In this document: one piece after another, positions 10,379 to 19,559 of the stretch | Numbering within the stretch: the stretch's first letter is position 1 | How the letters are laid out: each line of letters begins with the position of its first letter | Assembly (NCBI GenBank): GCA_031266875.1 | Contig: JAISAE010000088.1 | Span: forward strand, 1-64,000 | Length of the DNA: 64,000 nt | Source: Treponema sp. | GTDB taxonomy: Bacteria; Spirochaetota; Spirochaetia; Treponematales; Breznakiellaceae | Reading direction: 5' to 3' | Translations under genes and position numbers: made by a program | Notes under the pieces: model-generated | What the model saw: the letters and a program-made list of their open reading frames with translations, nothing else | Told to the model about the DNA's origin: nothing | The model's database searches: none

Positions 10379-11231
10379 AGGCAGCTCCGTGCGCCAGCGC
10401 CTGCCGCGTCATGGCAAGCCCTTCCCCAAGATTGAGCGGCAGGTTCCCCTGATACAAAGCCTGCTCACGTAAACGCTTGCCCAAGGTTGTAACGCGGGGG
10501 ATGCTGACGCCGCTTTCTTCAAGCACGCCAGCGTGTTGCAGCACGTCTTTAACCGGGCCTTCCAGCAACAGAACACCGTGGTCCAGCACAAGCAGACGGC
10601 GGACAAATTCACACAAGAGCATGATCTTCTGCTCAACAATGATAATAGTCATGCCGTATTGCTCGTTGAGTTCCTTCAAATACTCAAAAATTCTGCGGCT
10701 TGAGTAAGGGTCAAGCTCGCCGGTCGGCTCATCAAGCACGATCAGCTTTGGGCGCAGGGCTGTAATCGCGGCAATGGCGGTCTTCTGTTTCTGTCCGCCG
10801 GAAAGGGAATTGAGCGAGCGGTGTCGCAAATCCGCGATACCAGCCATAGACAACGCTTCGCTCATCCGTGTTTCAATCTCGTCGCGGGGAACACCGAAGT
10901 TTTCAAGGCCAAAAAGAAGTTCGTCCTCCACCACTCCGGCAACCATCTGAGCGTCAATGTCCTGAAACACGCTCCCCACAATACGCGAGAGGTTTTCCGT
11001 TCCCGCATCCACCGTATCAAGGCCGTTCACCGTAACACTGCCGTAAAAGTCCCCAGAATAGTGGTGCGGCACAACCCCGTTTATAGCAAAGGTGAGCGTA
11101 GATTTCCCCGCGCCCGAAGGACCAATGATCCCAATAAAGTCGCCGTCAGCGATTTCCAGACTGATCTTCGAGAGCGCGTCCCGCGTGGCCCCGGCGTAGC
11201 GGAATGTTAAGCCATTAACGCTTATCATCAT
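10365..11231 (-). CDS. ecfA: ECF transporter ATP-binding protein
   Basis: Walker A GPSGAGKST, LSGGQKQKTAIA, LIVLDEPTGELDP. Confidence 0.9.
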   Translation of the reverse strand: MMISVNGLTFRYAGATRDALSKISLEIADGDFIGIIGPSGAGKSTLTFAINGVVPHHYSGDFYGSVTVNGLDTVDAGTENLSRIVGSVFQDIDAQMVAGVVEDELLFGLENFGVPRDEIETRMSEALSMAGIADLRHRSLNSLSGGQKQKTAIAAITALRPKLIVLDEPTGELDPYSSRRIFEYLKELNEQYGMTIIIVEQKIMLLCEFVRRLLVLDHGVLLLEGPVKDVLQHAGVLEESGVSIPRVTTLGKRLREQALYQGNLPLNLGEGLAMTRQALAHGAAYAAL

Positions 11232-11809
11232 TTACCATCGTTTATCTTTAGGGCAAGTCTGAGCGGCACATACAGTATCTGCACAATAACCGCATTGATC
11301 GTGGCAGTGCCAAAGATGATTGCCATAAAGATCGCCAGCGGGGTTGGCGTGATGTCAACACCCGTGTAGTACATGAGGTACATGATGCCGATAAAGCTGA
11401 ACCCAGAGACCAGCGTACTCACAAACGCGCAGAACACGGTCTTCACCGGAATCTTGATCCGCTCCAGTGGAAGCCGGATCAGAAGGCACATGGCCAATGC
11501 CCCGGCAAGCTCGCTGGCAAAATTGATATAGGGCTGACCAGGGAAGAACTGGCAGATAGCGCCAGCAAGAAGGCCGATGATTGCCGCCTCTATGAGGCGC
11601 GGCCTTATCAACAGGATCACGAGGCAGTACATGGCGATAATGAAGTTCGGTTTCATCCCAAAGTTAATCACTGAACCCACGAAGAATTTGAGTACAGCCC
11701 CAGCCGCCAGCAAAATACCGATGAGCAATACCTCACGAATCCCCAATCCCTTTCTTTCCCGCGCCGCAACTTCCCGTTTAACGGCCCCTTTTTCCATAAG
11801 CTGTTCCAT
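11228..11809 (-). CDS. ECF S-component-like membrane protein (resembles TrpP-type transporters)
   Basis: Six-TM hydrophobic protein, first gene of the ECF operon; INFGMKPNFIIAMYCLVILL; aaggag SD upstream. Confidence 0.7.
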   Translation of the reverse strand: MEQLMEKGAVKREVAARERKGLGIREVLLIGILLAAGAVLKFFVGSVINFGMKPNFIIAMYCLVILLIRPRLIEAAIIGLLAGAICQFFPGQPYINFASELAGALAMCLLIRLPLERIKIPVKTVFCAFVSTLVSGFSFIGIMYLMYYTGVDITPTPLAIFMAIIFGTATINAVIVQILYVPLRLALKINDGK

Positions 11810-11895
11810 AAGAACTCCTTTTGATAGAACTCGACGCCACAAGGCGCCGGTACCCAGCGACTCCGTCCAAAGACGTATTCGCTAATAAGTATAGT

Positions 11896-11927
11896 GTTTC
11901 TATATATAGAAACTCATTTTTTGTCAA
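11896..11927 (-). promoter_or_regulatory. Sigma70-like promoter of the ECF operon with a perfect palindrome over the -10
   Basis: Minus strand TTGACA-N17-TATAGA; 18-bp perfect palindrome GTTTCTATATATAGAAAC at 11896-11913. Confidence 0.7.
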
Positions 11928-12029
11928 GTAGGCCGAATTTCGATTTTTTTATGTAAGCGCCGCTGTTTCCTAAAATCACCGAAGTTAAGAACACGGCCAT
12001 CGGAGCGCAGAGCTAAACTAATCTGGTTC

Positions 12030-12450
12030 CAAGCTACATAAACGACTCTCTGAGTAGAACAAACGACGCTCCGAGTAGAACAGGCGACACTCTGAGCAGA
12101 ACAAGCGGGGTTCCGAGTAGAACAAACGACGCTCCGAGCAGAACAAGCGACGCTCTGAGTGGAACAAACGACGCTCTGAGTGGAACAAGCGGAGTTTGGA
12201 GCAGAACAAACGACGCTCTGAGTAGAACAAGCGGGGTTCTGAGTAGAACAAGCGGGGTTCCGAGTAGAACGAGCGATGCTCCAAGCAGAACAAGCGACGC
12301 TCCGAGTAGAACGAGCGACACTCTGAGCAGAACGAGCGACGCTCTGAGTAGAACGAGCGACGCTCTGAGCAGAACAAACGACGCTCCGAGTAGAACGAGC
12401 GGGGTTCTGAGTAGAACAAGCGACGCTCCGAGCAGAACGAGCGGAGTTTA
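12030..12450. repeat. 21-bp tandem repeat array (gagtagaacaagcgacgctcc), ~20 copies
   Basis: Direct inspection; the 21-bp period yields spurious minus-strand ORFs. Confidence 0.95.
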
Positions 12451-12477
12451 GAGTTAGGTTGATCTAGTTCAGAGACA

Positions 12478-12885
12478 TTGGTTGGTGTCAGAGACCATTG
12501 GTTGGTGTCAGAGACGGTTGGTGTCAGAGACATTGGGAGGTGTGAGACAGTTGGTGCCAGAGACGGTTGGTGTCAGAGACATTGGGAGGTGTCAGACAGT
12601 TGGTGTCAGAGATGGTTGGTGTCAGAGACATTGGGAGGTGTCAGACAGTTGGTGTCAGAGACATTGGGAGGTGTCAGACAGTTGGTGTCAGAGACATTGG
12701 GAGGTGTCAGACAGTTGGTGTCAGAGACATTGGGAGGTGTCAGACAGTTGGTGTCAGAGATGGTTGGTGTCAGAGACATTGGGAGGTGTCAGACAGTTGG
12801 TGTCAGAGACATTGGGAGGTGTCAGACGGTTGGTGTCAGAGACGGTTGGTGTCAGAGACATTGGGAGGTGTCAGAGACGTCAATC
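12478..12885. repeat. ~33-bp tandem repeat array (ttggtgtcagagacattgggaggtgtcagacag)
   Basis: Direct inspection; several near-identical copies. Confidence 0.95.
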
Positions 12886-12905
12886 ACTTTCATTGAGGGG
12901 CCGTG

Positions 12906-15900
12906 TTAATGGCGTGGAGTTTTCAGCATGAACATACTAACGATTGTGGAAAAGACCAGCATGATGAACGTGGAAAAGATAAAGCTGAATGGGCTGATAT
13001 GACGTCCGAACATAAGGCTGGTGTTTTCAGCGACGCTGATGATGAAGCGGTGAAGGAAAACGCCTGGGACAAGCCCCAGCGCCGTACCCGCAATGCTTAA
13101 CATGGCGATTTCTCGAAAGATAGACGCGGCGGTCTCCTCGTGGTGGAACCCTAATACACGCAGGATGGCGGTTTCCCGCGTTCGCTCGTTAATGTGTAGG
13201 TTCGTCAGGCTGTATAACACAATCATTGCAAGCGCGCCAGCAGTGGCAATGAGCATGGCTACCACAAAACCAATGCTACCCAGCAGGCGTTTGTACGATG
13301 CCTGTATCTGCGAGGTGAATTCCACGCTCATTACAACGCTGTCTGCGAGCAGACGCTGAACAAGCGCGTCCTGTTCAGCAGGTCTGAGCGGGCCGGTGTG
13401 TACCCAGATGGTTTTGTACACAGGAACGCCGAAGCAACGCTCATACACAGCGGGGCCGAGGTAACAAGTTACGCCAACATAGTTTTCGGTGATGCCGGTG
13501 AGCGTGAGTGTGGCACGCGATCCGGCGCTGTTTTCCAGCGTGAAGTGGTCGCCAACCTTCAGTCTGAGCGCGGTGGCAACGCTTTCCGTGAGTATAACCG
13601 AATCGTCCGTAAAGGGTATGGCCTTTTTCGTCAGCCGTGAGCGCAGGTTTATAAAAGCGGGGAAGCTGCTCGCGTTTTTCGGGGTGATAAGCAGCGTGTT
13701 TACCCGCTCACTGTTGGCGATAATAACACCGGACTCGTTACGCAGAAACGTCCAGTCGCTAAACGCGGAAAGCAGTTCTGGCATCACGTTAGTTCTATCG
13801 CTCTCATCTGATAAACCAAGCTGCATATTATAGATAAAAATGTCCTCAAACTGGGTGTGGGTAACATTGACCAAGGAATCACCTAGGCCGAAACCGGCAA
13901 GCGTGAGCGCGGTACAAGCGGCGATGCCAATGACGCTTATAAGGAAATGGCTCTTCTGGCGGATAAGGTTTCGCGCAGTTACCTTGTAGATGCATTTCAG
14001 GCGCTTCCAGATGGGCAGGTATTCAAGGAAAACGCGCTTGCCCGCTTTTGGCGGGCAAGGCAGCATGAGCGACGCGGGCTTTTCCCAGAGCGCGTGAGAG
14101 CAGGCATAGATTGTGGCGCCCACGACTGAGACCAGCACTAGACCGCAGGCGATAAGGCCATATAACCAGTTGAAGCTGGCTATGAACGGCGGTAACTGGT
14201 ATATCTTAGCAAAGGCGTTATAGATAAGCAGGGGCAAACCCCAGAAGCCGCCAAGCATACCAACTACGGAACCAGCCGCGCCGCTTATCCCGCAGTAGAT
14301 AAGGTATCTGGTGAGGATGCTCAGTTTCTGATAACCCAAGACCTTAAGCACATTGATCTGTATCCGTTCCTCCTTGACCATGCGGGTCATGGTGAAGAAG
14401 GCGACGAGCGCCGCGACGAGCAGGAAAAACAAGGGAAAGACTTTGGTAACCGTATCAATTTTTTCCACGTTGACGCGATAGGTTACGCAGCCTACGTTGC
14501 TGTTGCGATCAAGCACATACCACTCTGGCTGGGCGTTGGACTGTATGCCGGCCACATCCCGCCTTGCAGCCGCGATTTCATCGCTGCTGGTACGCAGATG
14601 ATCTTCTGCTTCCTGGGTGCGGCGCTCGTACTCGGCCTCGTCTTCGGCGAGGCGCAGACGCGCTTCAGCGAGGCGCCATCGCTTGGAGATGATCTCCAGT
14701 TCAGCCGCGTCAAGTTCTTCCTGCGTTTTGGTTAATTCAGCCCCGTCCGCTTCTCGTGCTTCAGCAAGGCGCTGGCGGTTCTTCGCCAGGTCCGCTTCAT
14801 GCGCCTCAACAGCGGCTATGCCCTCGTTATATGCGGCGATCTCGGCGTCATATTCCGTTACTTCCCGGCGCGCACTGGGAAACAACATTCTCAGCCATGA
14901 GTTCCGGGTCTTTTCGATGCCGGCTTGCGCGTTGTCAAGCTCTTGCTTGCTTACCTCCAGCTTTGCCCGCGCTGAGGTAAGGTCCGCTCCGCTGCTCCGC
15001 AGCCTGGCTTCCTGTTCCCAAAACAGCGCGGCGATCTGTTCTTGTTCGCGGGTGAATTGGGCGCGGCCTTCGGCAAGCTGCTCCTCCTCATTTGCGAGCT
15101 GTGCTTCTTCAGCCGTGATTTCTTCCCACGCTGTATCCAGCGCAATTCGGGCGGCGCTCAGTTCCTGCTCCGCGGCGAGTTTCGCGTCAAGGAATTCAGC
15201 TTCAGCAGTCGCCACGCTTTTACCAGCAATGCGGCGCGTTTCATCAAGAAGCTCCTGTTTACGAAGCCCGGCCCGCTGTATACCTAGGGCCTCAATTCGG
15301 GCAAGCGCCCGATCCACGCGGGTCTGATAGGCGTTGGTGAAGGTGGTGAGGCTGCGAGTGTTTTTCAGCGTGATATAACAATCGGTGTAGGCGGAAAGCG
15401 CGTACGCGGACTCATATACATAGATCACGGTATTAAGCTGTCCGCTTCCCACATCGCTGCTTTCGCGCCCAGTGGATATATAGAGCGGGCTTTTTACAAC
15501 GCCGGTAACTTTGTACTCAGTAACGCGGTATATATCGCTTTCATCACCAATGCGAAGTGTGGTTCCGGGCGCGATATGCTCAAAGTAGCCGCCGCCCTGC
15601 TGTACCAGACACTCGTTTTCCTGACTGGGGAACGCGCCTTCGATAAGCTCCATGCGGTTCACGAAGCGAGAGCCGTTCATCTGCGCCAGCGGCAGACCGT
15701 AGATGCGTACCGCGAGCGTTTCATCACGCGATTGGCTCATCAGGGCGTCGGTAACATAGGCGGGCAGCGCATACTCAACTTCACTCAAGGAGCGCAGCGC
15801 CTCAATATCAGTGGCGCTGAGACCCTGTGTTGCCTTGATGGCGATGTCCATCATATTCACGCGGTCAAAGTAGCGGTCTATTGAGGTTTTCATGTCAGGC

Positions 15901-16022
15901 GTGGTGGCAAGCAGGCCGGAAAGGAAACCAGTGCTGAGTGCGGCAACAGCAAAGATAGCAGCGCAATGGCTAACACCTTGCTTGATTTCCCGAAAGATCG
16001 TCTTACTGAAAGTTCTGTTCAC
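12906..16022 (-). CDS. FtsX/MacB-like ABC transporter permease with coiled-coil extracytoplasmic domain
   Basis: 1038 aa, N- and C-terminal FtsX-like TM segments, long Glu/Ala-rich coiled coil; paired with a LolD-type ATPase. Confidence 0.88.
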   Translation of the reverse strand: MNRTFSKTIFREIKQGVSHCAAIFAVAALSTGFLSGLLATTPDMKTSIDRYFDRVNMMDIAIKATQGLSATDIEALRSLSEVEYALPAYVTDALMSQSRDETLAVRIYGLPLAQMNGSRFVNRMELIEGAFPSQENECLVQQGGGYFEHIAPGTTLRIGDESDIYRVTEYKVTGVVKSPLYISTGRESSDVGSGQLNTVIYVYESAYALSAYTDCYITLKNTRSLTTFTNAYQTRVDRALARIEALGIQRAGLRKQELLDETRRIAGKSVATAEAEFLDAKLAAEQELSAARIALDTAWEEITAEEAQLANEEEQLAEGRAQFTREQEQIAALFWEQEARLRSSGADLTSARAKLEVSKQELDNAQAGIEKTRNSWLRMLFPSARREVTEYDAEIAAYNEGIAAVEAHEADLAKNRQRLAEAREADGAELTKTQEELDAAELEIISKRWRLAEARLRLAEDEAEYERRTQEAEDHLRTSSDEIAAARRDVAGIQSNAQPEWYVLDRNSNVGCVTYRVNVEKIDTVTKVFPLFFLLVAALVAFFTMTRMVKEERIQINVLKVLGYQKLSILTRYLIYCGISGAAGSVVGMLGGFWGLPLLIYNAFAKIYQLPPFIASFNWLYGLIACGLVLVSVVGATIYACSHALWEKPASLMLPCPPKAGKRVFLEYLPIWKRLKCIYKVTARNLIRQKSHFLISVIGIAACTALTLAGFGLGDSLVNVTHTQFEDIFIYNMQLGLSDESDRTNVMPELLSAFSDWTFLRNESGVIIANSERVNTLLITPKNASSFPAFINLRSRLTKKAIPFTDDSVILTESVATALRLKVGDHFTLENSAGSRATLTLTGITENYVGVTCYLGPAVYERCFGVPVYKTIWVHTGPLRPAEQDALVQRLLADSVVMSVEFTSQIQASYKRLLGSIGFVVAMLIATAGALAMIVLYSLTNLHINERTRETAILRVLGFHHEETAASIFREIAMLSIAGTALGLVPGVFLHRFIISVAENTSLMFGRHISPFSFIFSTFIMLVFSTIVSMFMLKTPRH

Positions 16023-16023
16023 T

Positions 16024-16725
16024 TCACCACTCGATCTGTTCTACAGGCAGGGGACTGTTTTGCTCTATAGCAAGCGCCTGTCCATTCTTGACATGAATAA
16101 TGCGATTGGCCATACGGGATATGGCCTGATTGTGGGTGATCACGATGGCGGTTTTGCCGCTTATGCGGCTGCTTTCCTGCAAGAGGCTCAGGATACGCTT
16201 GCCGGCTTCGTAATCAAGCGCGCCTGTTGGCTCATCACAGAGCAGTACCTTAGGGTTTTTGACCAGGGCGCGGGCAATGGCTACGCTCTGCTGTTCCACG
16301 CCGGAAAGCTGCGCTGGAAACGTGTTGAGCCGCCCCTCGTCCAGCCCCAGACTCAGCAGAACTTTGGCTGAGTCAAGTGGTTCGCGGCAGATTTCCGATG
16401 CGAGTTCCACGTTTTCAAGGGCGGTGAGGTTCTGGATAAGGTTATAACACTGGAACACAAAGCCCACGTCATAGCGCCGGTGTCTGGTAAGCTGCCATTC
16501 GGTCATACTGCTGATACGGCTGTTATCCAGCACGATGACGCCTTTGTCGCAGGTATCTATGCCCCCAAGCAGGTTCAGCAGCGTGGTTTTACCCGCGCCG
16601 CTCGGCCCTACGATCACGCAGAGTTCCCCCTTCTCAATGACAAAGCTCATGTTGTCTACGGCAACGATGCTGTGTTCACCCTGACCATAGTATTTGCACA
16701 CATTTTTGAATTCAATAAACGCCAT
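16024..16725 (-). CDS. ABC transporter ATP-binding protein (LolD/MacB type)
   Basis: VGPSGAGKTTLLNLLGG, LSGVEQQSVAIARAL (degenerate signature), LLCDEPTGALD. Confidence 0.9.
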   Translation of the reverse strand: MAFIEFKNVCKYYGQGEHSIVAVDNMSFVIEKGELCVIVGPSGAGKTTLLNLLGGIDTCDKGVIVLDNSRISSMTEWQLTRHRRYDVGFVFQCYNLIQNLTALENVELASEICREPLDSAKVLLSLGLDEGRLNTFPAQLSGVEQQSVAIARALVKNPKVLLCDEPTGALDYEAGKRILSLLQESSRISGKTAIVITHNQAISRMANRIIHVKNGQALAIEQNSPLPVEQIEW

Positions 16726-16850
16726 AGTCTGATAATAGAAACAAGCGGAACGCAAGACAAGTGGAACACGAGGCCGGCGGCAGCAAAAGACCGGCGTCTC
16801 GTTTCACTTTTATTGCCACAATGTGCGCTCTGCGCCGCTGAACATGACGC

Positions 16851-17789
16851 TTAATCCAAATCCGCTCTGATTATCTTCACATCATCATCAAATGCCCGCT
16901 TCCCGATGGAGGTAACGCTGTCCGGTATCATTACACTCGTTAATTGTATCTTAGCAAACGCAAAATTCCCGATGGAGGTAACGCCGCTCGGAATTGTTAC
17001 ACTCGTTAAGGATGTACTAGCAAACGCAAAATCCCCGATGAAGGTAACGCTGTCAGGAATCGTTACGCTCGTTAAGGACGTACCATAAAACGCCTTCCTC
17101 CCGATGGAGGTAACGCTGTTCGGAATCGTATAATGAGGTGATTTTCCCCCAGGATACATGATAAGCGTCTCCATGTCTTTGGAAAATAATACGCCGTCTA
17201 CACTACTAAAGCTGGCATTTTGGACATCAACCGTTATTGCAGTAAGATGTGAACAACCAGCAAACACCCCGGTCCCGATGTACTTAACGTAGCTCGGGAT
17301 CGTTACACTCGTTAAGAGCGTCTCAGCAAACGCCCGTTCCCTGAGGTACTTAACGCTGTTTGGAATCGTTACCCTCGTTAAGAGCGTCCACGCAAATGCC
17401 CCTTCCCCGATGGACCTAACGCCGTACGGGATCGTTACACTCGTTAAGGGCGTCCATGCAAACGCCCCTTCCCCGATGGATATAACACCGTACGGGATCG
17501 TTATACTCGTTAATCGCGTCCCATAAAACGCCCTTTTCCCAATGAAGGTAACGCTGTTTGGAATCGTTACCCTCGTTAAGGGTATCTGATAAAACGCCTC
17601 TTTCTCGATGGCGCTAACTGGCATCCCGTTTATCATGTCTGGAATCGGGACATCTTGCGCGCTTCCGCTATAACCAGTAATGGTAAGTAGCTTATTCGCA
17701 AGCTTTATCTTGAAATCACTCATATTCTGCGTGAATAGCGCAAGTTCCGAACACGAAACACACGCCAGAAATAGCCATGGCTTCTTCAT
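16851..17789 (-). CDS. BspA-like leucine-rich-repeat protein, paralogue 1 (lacks the C-terminal module)
   Basis: Signal-peptide-like N-terminus; 23-aa LRR_5 repeats ([19 protein letters not shown]). Confidence 0.9.
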   Translation of the reverse strand: MKKPWLFLACVSCSELALFTQNMSDFKIKLANKLLTITGYSGSAQDVPIPDMINGMPVSAIEKEAFYQIPLTRVTIPNSVTFIGKRAFYGTRLTSITIPYGVISIGEGAFAWTPLTSVTIPYGVRSIGEGAFAWTLLTRVTIPNSVKYLRERAFAETLLTSVTIPSYVKYIGTGVFAGCSHLTAITVDVQNASFSSVDGVLFSKDMETLIMYPGGKSPHYTIPNSVTSIGRKAFYGTSLTSVTIPDSVTFIGDFAFASTSLTSVTIPSGVTSIGNFAFAKIQLTSVMIPDSVTSIGKRAFDDDVKIIRADLD

Positions 17790-17849
17790 AAGAAACTCCT
17801 TGTGTTTATAGCCCGTTCAGCTTTGCTCCCGCGCCGCTGAACATGACGT

Positions 17850-19505
17850 TTAATCCAAATCCTCTAGGGTCAGCCTCACTGTTGTATCAGCAGTGATCAT
17901 GAGGCGGCGTGTATAGGTATCCCCATCACTATCTTCCGCCCGGATATCCCATGTCTCACTAGAGGGAAGCGCATACCTGAATGACTGCCCGTCATATAAC
18001 ACCTGGTCTCCCAATACATCCTTTCCCCACGTACCACTGCCAAAAGAACTAATATATACAGAGTAAAAAGTATATCCAGTATTATTCACCACCGTTATCT
18101 CAAGAGGTACAGACACGTCTTTCTTTGATTCACTACCCGCTCTGATTATCTCCACATCATGATCAAACGCCCGATACCCGATGTACCTAACGCTGTTCGG
18201 AATTGTTACACTCATTAAGGATGTATTAGCAAAGGCCCCTTCCCCGATGGAGATAATGCTGTTTGGAATCGTTACACTCGTTAAGGATGTACTAGCAAAC
18301 GCCCAATCATCAATGGAGGTAACACTGTTCGGAATTATTACACTCGTTAATTGTGTCCCAGAAAACGCCCCTTTCCCGATGGAGGTAACACTGTTCGGAA
18401 TCATTACACTCGTTAATTGTGTCCGAGCAAACGCATAATTCCCGATAGAGGTAACACTGTTCGGTATCGTATAAGCAGGTGATTTTCCACCAGGATACGC
18501 GATAAGCGTCTTCAGGTCTTTGGAAAATAATACGCCATCTACACTGCTAAACCTTGAATTTTGAACATCAACTGTTATTGCGGTAAGACGTGAATAAGAA
18601 GCAAAGGCCTCATACCCGATAGAGGTAACGCTACTCGGAATCGCTATACTCCTTAATCGTGTCGCATAAAACGCATAATTCCCGATAGAGGTAACGCTGT
18701 TCGGAATTGTTATACTCGTTAAGGGTGTCTCATTAAACGCCCGCTCCCCGATAGAGGTAACGCTGTTCGGGATCGTTACACTCGTTAAGGACGTACTAGC
18801 AAAGGCCTCGTACCCGATGGAGGTAACGCTGTTCGGAATTGTTACACTTGTTAAGGGTGTCTTATAAAATGCCCGCTCCCCGATGGAGGTAACGCTGTTT
18901 GGAATCGTATAATGAGGTGATTTTCCACCAGGATACACAACAAGTGTCTTCATGTCTTTGGAAAATAATACACCGTCTACACTACTAAACCTTGCATTTT
19001 GGACATCAACCGTTATTGCAGTAAGACGTGAACAACCAACAAACGCCCTCGCCCCGATGGAAGTAACGCTGTTCGAGATCGTTACACTCGTTAAGGAGGA
19101 CGTCTCAGCAAACGCACCCTCCCCGATGGAAGTAACGCTGTTCGGGATCGTTACACTCGTTAATCGCGTCCTAGCAAACGCATCCTCCCCGATGGAGGTA
19201 ACGCTGTCTGGGATCATTACACTCATTAAAGGCGTCCTATAAAACGCCCTCGCCCCGATGGATGTAACGGTGTTCGGAAGCGTTACACCTGTTAAGGGCA
19301 TCCCAGCAAACGCATCCTCCCCGATGGACCTAACTGGTATCCCGTTTATCCTGTCTGGGATACGGAGAGCCTTCGCACTTCCGTTATAACCAATAATGGT
19401 AACTTGACCATTCGCAAGCTCTGTCTGGAAATCACCCGCATCCTGCGCAAACAGCGCGGGCGCCGCATACAAAACGCACGCCAGAAATAGCCATGGCTTC
19501 TTCAT
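17850..19505 (-). CDS. BspA-like leucine-rich-repeat protein, paralogue 2
   Basis: Same repeats plus C-terminal [15 protein letters not shown]...LEDLD module; aaggag SD before MKKPWLFL. Confidence 0.9.
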   Translation of the reverse strand: MKKPWLFLACVLYAAPALFAQDAGDFQTELANGQVTIIGYNGSAKALRIPDRINGIPVRSIGEDAFAGMPLTGVTLPNTVTSIGARAFYRTPLMSVMIPDSVTSIGEDAFARTRLTSVTIPNSVTSIGEGAFAETSSLTSVTISNSVTSIGARAFVGCSRLTAITVDVQNARFSSVDGVLFSKDMKTLVVYPGGKSPHYTIPNSVTSIGERAFYKTPLTSVTIPNSVTSIGYEAFASTSLTSVTIPNSVTSIGERAFNETPLTSITIPNSVTSIGNYAFYATRLRSIAIPSSVTSIGYEAFASYSRLTAITVDVQNSRFSSVDGVLFSKDLKTLIAYPGGKSPAYTIPNSVTSIGNYAFARTQLTSVMIPNSVTSIGKGAFSGTQLTSVIIPNSVTSIDDWAFASTSLTSVTIPNSIISIGEGAFANTSLMSVTIPNSVRYIGYRAFDHDVEIIRAGSESKKDVSVPLEITVVNNTGYTFYSVYISSFGSGTWGKDVLGDQVLYDGQSFRYALPSSETWDIRAEDSDGDTYTRRLMITADTTVRLTLEDLD

Positions 19506-19559
19506 AAGAAACTCCTTGTGTGTATAAGCCCACACCGGCTTTATTTCCTGTGCCGCTGA

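Noticed and set aside
12018-12533. 171-aa ORF with FYSERRLFCSERR heptads, and the overlapping 12034-12321 ORF
   Set aside because: Produced by the 21-bp tandem array; open in more than one frame and no SD.
12478-12931. Three overlapping plus-strand ORFs (VSETLGGVRQL repeats)
   Set aside because: All three frames are open through the 33-bp repeat; runs antisense into the FtsX 3' end. Repeat artefact.
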